From assembly GCA_002315255.1 (NCBI GenBank), contig DCGM01000099.1:1-6655 (forward strand): a DNA stretch of 6,655 nucleotides, given 5' to 3'. Below the pieces are notes generated by a model that did not search any database, was not told the DNA's origin, and worked only from the letters and a program-made list of their open reading frames with translations. Shown here piece after piece: positions 1-6,655 of the stretch; position 1 is the first letter of the stretch; the number at the start of each line of letters is the position of its first letter. This DNA is from Lachnospiraceae bacterium UBA1778 (GTDB lineage Bacteria; Bacillota; Clostridia; Lachnospirales; Lachnospiraceae). Made by a program: the position numbers and the translations under genes.

Positions 1-3000
1 GAAAGCGCACCGGACAGCGAAATCGTGCCGATGTTGATATTTGCTATATTCTGAATCGCAGAATTTGCGACCGCTACATTGATGTTTCCGCTGACCACAC
101 CGCCTGCACCCTGAAGGATATAGGCGAATGCGTTTTCTCCAGGTTCTTCTTCCTCCGTGTCACCGCCGTCATCGGTAGAAGCATCCGCTTCTCCCGCAGC
201 GCTTCCGGTCTCCGCTTTCACGGAAAGAGACGCGCCGCTAAACGAGGATGCGTCCGCAGAGGCAGTATTCTCTGCCCGGTTCACTGCGACTACAACACCG
301 ATTCCGACTGCGAAATAACCATAGCTTAAACCGTACAGACGGGCGTCTGTCTTCGTATTAAGAAGCGCCTGGACTTCCATCTTTCCGCTAAGCGTGAAGC
401 TTCCGTTTCCGGAGATCTTTGCTTTATTCTTCGATTTATTATCGGTGACCGCCACATTAATGCCGACTGCAACGACACCGATATTACCGGAGACCGCAAG
501 CGCTTTCGCAAGTGCGCTGCTGATCTTCTGCTTCGTTGTACTGTTCTCAATATACTCTTTATAGGTGCGGACATAGACGTTAGCCGCAGAGATTCTCGCA
601 TCCTGCGCATTGAGCTCCGCGCTGTTCTCATAACGGAGTTTTACGACGCTGACCGACACACCGACAGCCGCTCCGCCGCCTGCGACAGAGGACATCGTTG
701 AGGAGGATGCGGACTGGTTGATGCTTTCAATGATAATATCCTTCGTTGCGGTGAGATTCATGCCGCCTACATACGCTATGGACTTCACATCGTTCAGGAC
801 TACTAGGACGTTTCCGCTGACTGCGGCCACGCCTAAACTGACGCTTAATACGAAGCATGTCGCATCGGAGGTCACCTCATTCCGGATGATAATATTACGT
901 CCGGAAATACTTCCCTTCCGCTCGGCATCGGCCAGCTCGACACCGGCCGGCGCGCTTCCGACAAATGTAATGATCTGTGGCTTCAGCACTGCTACTGCCG
1001 CATTCAGTCCGACCGAAACGCCAAGCGAGAAGGAGACGCCGACGATATAGCATCTCGCCGAAACATCCGACGTGTTCGAAACGGTCACATCGCCCTTCGT
1101 GCTGATAATGACGCCGCTTCCGACATAGGTGAGCGCCTGTGTGCGGTTCGAGACTACCGCTACGCCGCCGTTTCCGGCGCCGTCTAAGCCGGCTGCTGCC
1201 GCAGCCGCTACAGCTGTCGCACGGTTATCAAGTTTAGTCGCGACGGTCACATTGCCGGTGCCGCTTACCGTAATACTGCTTTCATCCGAAACCGCCGCCG
1301 TAGCCTTTCCTGCGAAGCTGACGACAGAGACACAGACGCTGGCCGCAGCTGTAAAGCCGCCGCTCACCGCGAGCGTCAGCGCCATCACTTCCGGATAATT
1401 GTTTTCAGCATAGACTGTCACGCTTGCCGCGGACAGGACCTTGCCTGCGAGAATCGCTTCCACCTGAGATGAAAGAACCAGGACGGAAACCGATACATTG
1501 ACGGCGACAGAGCCGCTTACGCCGCCTGCCACACTCAGAACGAGGATAGTCTCGCGGTCAAGCGTTACCTTCTCGTCACTGTCTTCGTCCTCATTCTTCG
1601 TCGCGTCTTCGATATATTTCTTCACGGACGCGTCAGGAGTAGCATCCTCCGGCGAAGAACCGCTGACGGCGGAGATGATTACATCGCCCTCTGCCGAAAG
1701 CTCGGCGCCCTTAAAGACTTCCGCGCTTACATTGCTGAAAAGGACCGCAACCGCAATGTTCGCGCCGACAGCCGCGCCGCCGGAGCCGGTAACCGTAACG
1801 GTCACGAGCTGCGCCGCAAGATTATCTATCGCTAAAACTGCGATATCCGCGCCGCTGACGATATAACTGGTCTCACCGATCGAAGCGGTTACCGCATCCA
1901 TCGGAGAATAATCCGGTGCTGATGCGCCGAGATTTCCGGCTTCCTCTTCATCGCGGTTATCGCCAATGAGACGCTTATAGGTGATATCTGCGCGGACAAG
2001 CGTTCCTTTGTCATTCTTCTGATAAACCTTATTATCAGAGGAAACATAATACTCCTTATCATCCGCGGCCTTATAGATGTCGTAGCTCTTTCCGCTGATT
2101 GACGTGGTTCCGGTCTTCTTCGCAGCTGCGTTTCCAATGCTCTCCGAATCTTCCGTATCGTAGCCGGATGCGCCTTCATAGCCCATCTCGCCGTCTTCAT
2201 TCTTCGAGCCGACCGTTGTTTCGCTGTTCCGGATGCCGTCGCCTTCGATATCATTCTCGAGCGTCAGATTATCTACATATCCGTCCGCCTTCGGGTTGCT
2301 TCCGCTGTTTCCGCTTCCCATGCTCGTCTTAAACTGATTCGCGTTAAAGCGGGCATTTTCATTCGTGAGACAGTCGGAGGAGTCCTGATCAATCTTTCCG
2401 CCGATCACCGCTACCATAATGGTCGCGCCGATTCCGGCAGAAGCGCCGATCGCCACATTTCCGGCGCCGAGCTTCACGTCGCGGCCGGAAACCGACTGTA
2501 CGGTCACACCGTAATTCTTCTTCGCATCCGTACCCTTACTGCCGGTCGTCCGGATAGTACAGCCGGTTCCGATCGTCGAGCTTAAGGTGTTCTTCGCGAC
2601 AGAAATGATCGCGTTTACGCCGACCGCCGCATTGCCTGCGGAAACTGTCGCGCCAACGCCTAAAAGATTATAATCATCCGATGCGATCACATCGAGATGG
2701 AGCGCCGTTACGGTCGCATAATGGCCGATTTTCGCGGTATTCTTGACTTTACTGACGAGGATGTCGGCGAGACCGGAGAAGCCTACGCCACCGCTGATGG
2801 AAAGGCCTACGCCGCCGGTGATGATTTCCTCTGTGCTGCCGGAAAGGACATAGACCCGTCCGTCCGCATAAACGGAGCTGCCATTGACAAGCTCTGCCTG
2901 GATTTCGTCCTGATAGTAGGTGACAATGACACATCCGCCTACCGCAGCGCTCGAGCTCGCTACTGCGATCGAAGCGACTGCATTGACGAGCCGGGAGTTC

Positions 3001-6000
3001 CCGGTCGCCAGAAGCGCGAGATTCTGTCCGGCAGTGATGGTGCCGCCGAGTTTCGCGGTGACCTGGTCCTGGAAGACAAGGACATTGCCGCCGGCGGAAA
3101 CTGCTACGGAGCCTGCGCCAAGCGCGAACGAAAGTGCGAGCAGCCAAAGATCGCTGTCTGATTTCGCGGTCACGACTGCGGAGCCGCCGGTATTCACGGT
3201 GATTCCCTCTGCCAGCGTTTCGACAGTCTTATTAAAGACCAGAACGACTACTGTCGCGCCGATGCCGGAGGAAGCGGAAACCGCCGCCGCGCCTGCAAAC
3301 TGAACGAAGTCTGATTCGTCAGACGCTTCTATGTGTACGTCGGCGTCATCGTCTGCGCCGACATCTTCTGATTCCACTATGACCGACGATCCTTTTTCGA
3401 CCGTCGTTGAAACCTTATTCTTTACGATGAGTGTCGATACCGTTCCGCCGACAGCGATGCCGGTGGAAGCGGAAGCGCTGATCTCTGCCATCACAGCGAC
3501 TTCCCGCGCATCCGCACCGATTACGATACCGTGGCGCCGTTTCTCGCGGTTTACCGCTCCGGTATTCGTAAGCCCGTAGTTCGTAGAGGTAGAAGGCACG
3601 AGCAGCTTCGCTGTCACGGTGCCGCCAACCAATGTCTTTAAACTATTCTGAAGGACTGCCGTTCCGATCGTCGCGCCGATACCGGCCTTTCCGGAAACGG
3701 TCACACCGCCTGCGAACATATAAGTCTTCGTATCGAGATCGGCAATGATTCCGACCGAATCGCCTGCTGTCACGGTCGATTTCCGATCCACCACCGTGCT
3801 TCCGGTATTCTCTGCCACATAGACCGGAATCACGCCGGAAATACCCATACCGGCAGTCGCAGCCGCCGCAATACCGACGATGACGTTTACATCCTCCATC
3901 GCGGTCTGGACTAACACATCGCCGCACTCGGCGGTGATGGTCGCGCCGTGGAGCAGAATCTCTGCTGTCCGGTTAAAGACATTTACGAGGATCGTTGCGC
4001 CGACAGCCGCTGTGGTGCCGCCGAACGAAAGCGCCGCTGCCACTTCCACGAGAAGCGACTTACTCTTCACCAGCGTCTCGACATCATCGTATGCGAGCAG
4101 CTTCGTGCCTGTTCCCAGCACCTGTGCTTTGTTCTGCGAAACGAGCACACCGAGCGTACCGGCGACAGAAACATTGCCGGTAGGCGCTGCAGATGCCGAT
4201 GCTAAAAGGTTAATAAGCTTTTCATTATTCGTGCTGCTGACCTTTACAGAAGCATCCTTGCTTTCTAATGTCGCATTCGTTCCGAGGTCGGTCTTCGCGG
4301 AAGCATCGTTAATAACGACTGCGATCGTGCCGCCGACGGCCGCCGTCGCATTGCCGCCGGAAGCGGAAAGACTCGCAAGGACTGCCTGCGTATCAATCAC
4401 CGATTCGATCGTGAGATCGTCTTCCGAAATGATCACTACCGCAGTTCCGAGCGTCGCATCGGAGCGGTTTTCCATAGCGATTACGTTCAATGCGCCGCCG
4501 ACCGACGCTGCGCTCTTCTGCGCGCCCGTCGCCGCTGCCGCAGCAATGGTGACACACAGGACATCAAGTTTCGTCACCGCCCGCTGGAGATAGGTGCCGT
4601 CCGTAATCGTGACTGTGACGTTCGAGCCGAGCGCCGCCTTCACCGCGTCCTCGTTCAGCATAAAGGCGACCGTAAGGCCGGTGCTTAATTTTGACGGTGC
4701 GACACTGACAGAGCCTGCCAGAATGCGGATATTCAGAAGATCTTCCGCGCGGAGGATCATGCCGGCTGTATAGGTGACCGGAATTTTCCCGTTCATCTTC
4801 TGCTTTCCGTTCAGCTGCGCAAATGTTACTCCCGATTTCTTCAGGTTTCCGTCTTCATCCTTCTCATAAACCCGTTCTTTATAGACGTAGAAAATCGTGT
4901 CGCCTGCGTAATAAAGCTCATACTCTGCCTTTACTTTCGCTTTCGATTTTACGTTTACCACGGACAGCTCAGAAAGGGCCACGGTTTCTAACGTTAATGT
5001 GATGATCTCGCCGGTCTGTCCCTCTGAAACTGCTTTCGAATAGACTTTTTCTCCCGCCACATAATAGATATCCGCGCCTTTTGAATATAACGTATATTCG
5101 ACGCCGCCGATCATCTCCGTCGCAGGCGATTCGGTCTCTTCCACCGTATCAAAAGCTTCGGTTTCCCAGACCTCCTTCAGCCCCGAAAGGGCAGCTGCGG
5201 AAGCCTTTAACTTATTATTTTCCTTCGTATATACGGTCTTTACACCGTTCTCATCTTCATAGAGATAATAAAGATTCTTATCGCTCGCAGTCTTGCTGCG
5301 GAAGATTTTTAAAAGCTTGCTTTCCAGAACGGTAGTCTTCTGGTGTCTTTCCGCTGTAAGAATGCTCTTATCGATTCCGGAATCCGAAAGTGCCCCCTCA
5401 TCATCCTTCACGAATGCATCCTCGCCGACTACATAATAGAGATTTCCGTCTGCGTCCTCATAGACGTCATAGTCGGTGCCGGTCAGCGTAATCGTCGTCC
5501 TGTCTCCGACCGTAGCGCTGACGGTGTTATAGAAGAAGAGCATTGCGATCGAGCCTGCCAGGCTGAGCGATGAGTTCGTCGTGGTCGCAGAGCTCATAAT
5601 CGAGCCGGCTGCCGCTTCCAGATAATAGTTCGTAGAGCTCAGTACGTTCAATGCGTCTACGAGTCCCATCACATCGCCCGTATCGACATCGATATCAAAC
5701 TTATAAGTGCCGTCTTCGCCCTTATCGAGATTTACGAGACCGGTATCCGCATCCTCCTTTTCCTCTTCGGAAAGTCCGGACGTGTCTGTTACGAACGAGG
5801 TAAGTCCCAATGTGCTCTCGTAATCGCTGAAATCAACCTTATCGCGTTTCGCCGTAATTTCGAGGCTGCCGCCGGAAATCGTGCATCCGTCACCGACGGA
5901 TGTCTTAATTTCGCTCTCACCATAAATCAGCGCGAATGCGGCGCCGATGCCGGCGTTCGAGCCCTTCGAAACCGATACGCCGCCTGCACGGACTGCGAGC

Positions 6001-6655
6001 TTCGTCTTATCGGTTGCGGAAAGGACGATGCGTCCACCCTGAAGGGTGGCGAGATTCGCAATAATCACCTTCGTCTTTGTCTGGTCGGTTACGACAGAAA
6101 CTGCGCCTGCGAGAGAGATCTTTCCTTCGCCGCTTCCTGCGCCTGCCAGCGACTGCGCCGCGAGGAGACCTTTATATTTGCCGTCCATATTCTGCGTAAG
6201 GTCGGAACGGATTTCCAATGCGCCCTCGTCTCCTGAAATCATACTTCCGGAAACAGACACTGTCGCTTCGTTCTTATCAACACTGACAGAAACGCCTGCC
6301 GCGATCGAATTCGAGTTCTTCGCAAAGCTCATGGCGAGGCCGGTCGCCTTCGTCATGAAGTTCCCATGGTTTACAGCCTCTGCATAGATATCCGATGCGG
6401 TTATCGCTCCGGATACGGTTGTATTAGCTTTATGTTTCGTGATATTTAAACCGACAGCTGCAGCTACCTGGAACTTCTGTCCGCTGCTTCCCTTCGCGCT
6501 GTCGATTGCTGAGGTTCCGCTGTTCTTATTTGCCGCAGCAGTACCCTGGTTCGCGCTGCTCGCCGCCGAAGCGCCGCTCACGCCATCCGTCCGCTGTGTG
6601 CCAAGGACATTACTGGAAAGAGAAGCATTGCTGCTCGTCGTTCCGGTGCCGCCGT
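1..6655 (-). CDS. Giant repetitive surface/secreted protein, internal fragment (LktA-like beta-strand-repeat adhesin)
   Basis: One frame on the minus strand is open without a stop from 6653 to 3 (2217 codons), and both ends are missing, so no start, signal peptide or cell-wall/outer-membrane anchor can be judged. The translation is built from about 29 degenerate units of roughly 51-64 residues. Most open with a strand such as TILVNVFN or TVVVLVFN, continue with A-x-[IL] and a Gly turn, then a polar strand like GDVLVQTA, then an Ala/Gly/Val-rich stretch ending in AAVGG or GIGA. This resembles filamentous leukotoxin/adhesin (LktA-type) and other beta-helical repeat proteins; that assignment rests on recollection of the family pattern, not a search. 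There are nine Cys and two Trp residues, and acidic loops interrupt the repeats. By inference it is an exported stalk for adhesion or cell contact. Toxicity cannot be claimed. Coding status is very secure; the function is moderate at best. Confidence 0.9.
138..212 (-). other. Acidic loop in repeat unit 28
   Basis: Twenty-five residues rich in Glu, Asp, Gly, Ala and Ser, ending in TDDGGDTEEEEPG, between the strand SLSVKA and the hydrophobic return at NAFAYILQGAGG. It has the same character and the same place within its unit as the acidic loops at 1551-1664 and 3309-3374. Confidence 0.5.
1551..1664 (-). other. Acidic loop in repeat unit 20
   Basis: Thirty-eight residues between VIISAV and TILVLSVAGG, including SPEDATPDASVKK and the run KNEDEDSDEK. 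It interrupts an otherwise ordinary unit without disturbing the frame and accounts for that unit's 87-residue length. It is probably a flexible exposed loop. Confidence 0.5.
1893..2393 (-). other. Polar insert within repeat unit 19
   Basis: A 167-residue insert rich in Asp, Glu, Asn, Gly, Ser and Lys separates TIMVAVIGGK from VTASIGETSYIVSGAD, where the solenoid resumes. The first part is low in hydrophobics (for example ENDIEGDGIRNSETTVG and GYEGASGYDTEDSESIGN); the second part contains Tyr-rich module E and then a charged stretch, RLIGDNRDEEEAGNLG. It sits after the opening strand of a unit, as the module A-D region does in unit 5, so the two inserts appear to occupy the same position in the fold. 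Function unknown; a displayed domain is inferred. Confidence 0.6.
1992..2084 (-). repeat. Tyr-rich module E
   Basis: It begins YDIYKAADDKEYYVSSDNKV and continues YQKNDKGTLVR. It carries the full signature (YDIY, YYV, KVYQK, then a D-K-G turn) and lies nearly 950 codons downstream of modules A-D. It is closest to modules A and D, and it is preceded by TTSISGKS, similar to the approach to module A. Confidence 0.6.
2394..4763 (-). repeat. Protein repeat array II (units 6-19, most regular block)
   Basis: Thirteen complete units and the opening strand of a fourteenth. Opening strands begin near 4673, 4493, 4328, 4157, 3995, 3833, 3671, 3443, 3254, 3086, 2933, 2771, 2615 and 2423. Three successive spacings (4157 to 3995 to 3833 to 3671) are exactly 54 residues; the others run from 51 to 76. 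Typical openings are TILVNVFNRTAEI, TVVVLVFNKTVETL and NAIISVAKNT; typical closings are AAVGG, AAVGA and GIGA. The longer units carry loops: a basic one at 3531-3548 and an acidic one at 3309-3374. The near-constant length supports a solenoid with a fixed number of residues per structural repeat. Confidence 0.75.
3309..3374 (-). other. Acidic loop in repeat unit 13
   Basis: Twenty-two residues, half of them Asp or Glu, including the run GADDDADVHIEASDES. It sits where other units have a short turn between polar strands and explains why this unit is 63 residues rather than about 54. It is probably a solvent-exposed loop; a metal-binding role is possible but unsupported by a recognisable motif. 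Confidence 0.5.
4830..4922 (-). repeat. Tyr-rich module D
   Basis: It begins YELYYAGDTIFYVYKERVYE and continues KDEDGNLKKSG. The signature elements are YELY, FYV and RVYEK, and the charged DEDGNL turn after them parallels NDKGTL in module E and DDEGAL in module A. The downstream 4764-4829 stretch (about 22 residues) leads back into the repeat solenoid at GMILRAEDLLNIRI. Confidence 0.6.
5031..5096 (-). repeat. Tyr-rich module C
   Basis: It reads YTLYSKGADIYYVAGEKVYS followed by KA. It has all three signature elements, YxLY, YYV and KVYSK, with about four residues between the last two. It is closely similar to modules D and E in both pattern and spacing. Confidence 0.6.
5202..5276 (-). repeat. 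Tyr-rich module B (divergent or shortened)
   Basis: It reads NLYYLYEDENGVKTVYTKEN followed by a short Lys-rich tail (NKLKA). It shares the YxxY-type opening, the D/E-N-G turn and the VYTK ending with the other copies but is shorter, and it can be aligned in two registers to module A: by YYLYEDENG or by NLYY. It is the weakest member of the set. Confidence 0.45.
5385..5471 (-). repeat. Tyr-rich module A
   Basis: This module begins YDVYEDADGNLYYVVGED and continues to FVKDDEG. It follows the strand TTITLTGTD, whose Thr/Gly context matches that before module E (TTSISGKS). The alternating Tyr/Val strands around an Asp/Gly turn suggest a beta-hairpin. It is the first of five related copies and the one with the clearest DADGN turn. 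Confidence 0.6.
5487..6476 (-). repeat. Protein repeat array I (units 1-5)
   Basis: Five degenerate units. Their opening strands begin at about 6458 (AVGLNI), 6296 (GVSVSV), 6104 (AVSVVT), 5939 (AFALIY) and 5549 (IAMLFF). The first four spacings are 54, 64, 55 and 130 residues; the last is long because it contains the acidic insert at 5622-5849. Units follow the scheme hydrophobic strand, polar turn with Asn/Lys/Asp, short strand such as GGRIVLSATD, then a Gly/Ala/Ser-rich stretch. These are repeats at protein level; the DNA copies have diverged too far to call direct DNA repeats. A parallel beta-helix or similar solenoid is inferred. Confidence 0.7.
5622..5849 (-). other. Acidic insert within repeat unit 4
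   Basis: A 76-residue polar segment interrupts unit 4 between the strand SLEITA and the resumption at LEAAAGSIMSS. It contains SEEEKEDADTG and a second Asp-rich stretch, FDIDVDTGD. Its composition differs sharply from the flanking Ala/Gly/Val repeats. It is probably a surface loop or small domain projecting from the stalk. The spaced Asp residues could bind divalent cations, but no canonical calcium-binding motif is clear, so that is speculation. Confidence 0.55.
6477..6653 (-). other. Ser/Gly/Ala/Asn-rich linker at the N-terminal edge of the fragment
   Basis: Residues 1-59 of the visible protein are low-complexity: Gly, Ser, Ala, Asn and Thr dominate, with short runs such as SAASSANQGTAAANKNSG. 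It has none of the alternating hydrophobic pattern of the repeats, which begin just downstream at KFQVAAAVGLN. It is probably a flexible, exposed linker or loop, either separating an upstream domain from array I or interrupting a repeat array that continues beyond the window. Which of these applies cannot be told here. Confidence 0.6.

Larger units (their letters stand above)
1..1892 (-). repeat. Protein repeat array III (rest of unit 19 to unit 29, cut by the window edge)
   Basis: The end of unit 19 is followed by units whose opening strands begin near 1760, 1499, 1334, 1163, 1004, 812, 656, 464, 299 and 80. Spacings are 87, 55, 57, 53, 64, 52, 64, 55 and 73 residues; the 87 and 73 are lengthened by the acidic loops at 1551-1664 and 138-212. 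Openings include NIAVAVLFSN, NVSVSVLVLSS, NAAVAVLKP and NVLVVLNDV. One unit has the extreme small-residue run ATAVAAAAAAGLDGAGNGG. The array continues past position 1, so the C-terminal end of the protein is not here. Confidence 0.7.
4764..5486 (-). other. Non-solenoid region carrying four Tyr-rich modules
   Basis: About 240 residues separate the opening half of repeat unit 5 from array II. The sequence is charged and Tyr/Lys/Glu/Asp-rich, unlike the Ala/Gly repeats on either side. It holds four copies of a short Tyr-rich motif (modules A-D, listed separately), beginning at visible residues 395, 460, 520 and 578, which is a spacing of 65, 60 and 58. It also contains one of only two Trp residues (EVWETEAF). 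The reading frame passes through without interruption, so this is a true in-frame domain insertion, not a frameshift. Function unknown; it is probably displayed from the stalk. Confidence 0.6.

Noticed and set aside
1889..2254. A 121-codon minus-strand frame rich in Arg, Met and Ser
   Set aside because: It is an out-of-frame reading of the polar insert of the large gene. The in-frame reading contains module E and joins both flanking arrays without a break.
2697..3161. A 154-codon plus-strand frame with a less biased composition
   Set aside because: It lies fully within the regular repeat array of the minus-strand gene, has no convincing start context, and shows no family resemblance. It is a frame shadow.
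3880..4593. A 237-codon open frame on the plus strand
   Set aside because: It lies wholly opposite the repeat-encoding gene, and its Thr/Ala/Ser/Pro-rich composition is what the antisense of GCG/GTC/ACG codons yields. It has no recognisable domain.
5622..5849. Possible EF-hand or RTX calcium-binding repeats in the Asp-rich insert
   Set aside because: The Asp residues do not fit the 12-residue EF-hand loop or the GGxGxD nonapeptide pattern, so only an acidic insert is reported.
6034..6049. Perfect inverted repeat CCACCCT-GA-AGGGTGG resembling a terminator stem
   Set aside because: It is short, has no following T-run on either strand, and lies inside the coding sequence (LATLQGGRI). It is most likely chance.
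1..6655. CRISPR array or tandem DNA repeats suggested by the repetitive look of the sequence
   Set aside because: The periodicity is at protein level, with diverged DNA copies of about 150-190 bp. There are no identical short repeats with unique spacers.

Overview
The whole window lies inside one very large protein-coding gene on the minus strand. Read from position 6653 down to position 3, one frame stays open for 2217 codons with no stop. Neither a start nor a stop codon belonging to the gene can be placed, so it runs off both edges: the N-terminal side lies beyond position 6655 and the C-terminal side lies before position 1. There is no intergenic space, and I see no RNA gene, mobile element, CRISPR array or promoter.

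The protein is highly repetitive and rich in Ala, Gly, Val, Ser and Thr. About 29 degenerate repeat units, typically 51-64 residues each, can be counted from a recurring opening strand of the form [TN]-[IV]-x-V-x-V followed by an Asn-containing turn. Each unit pairs an almost uncharged Ala/Gly/Val-rich stretch with a more polar, strand-forming stretch. This is the pattern of giant exported beta-strand-repeat proteins: LktA-type filamentous leukotoxins/adhesins and similar beta-helical surface proteins. There are only nine Cys and two Trp residues in 2217, which fits an extracellular stalk.

Layout in protein order (minus strand, right to left): a Ser/Gly/Ala/Asn-rich linker (6653-6477); repeat array I, units 1-5 (6476-5487), interrupted by an acidic insert (5849-5622); a long non-repeat region (5486-4764) with four copies of a Tyr-rich hairpin-like module; repeat array II, units 6-18 and the opening strand of 19 (4763-2394), the most regular part; a polar insert (2393-1893) carrying a fifth Tyr-rich module; and repeat array III, the rest of unit 19 to unit 29 (1892-1), with acidic loops. 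The likely picture is a long fibrous stalk with soluble loops and small modules displayed from it.

The organism cannot be fixed from this window. Moderately GC-rich coding sequence (about half or slightly above by eye), with GCG/GGC/AAG/ATC-type codons and a giant repetitive surface protein, would suit an anaerobic gut or rumen Firmicute, but this is a weak inference. Secretion signal, anchor and partner genes would all lie outside the window. I found no evidence of a new multi-gene system. The most unusual element is the repeated Tyr-rich module inserted into the repeat stalk.
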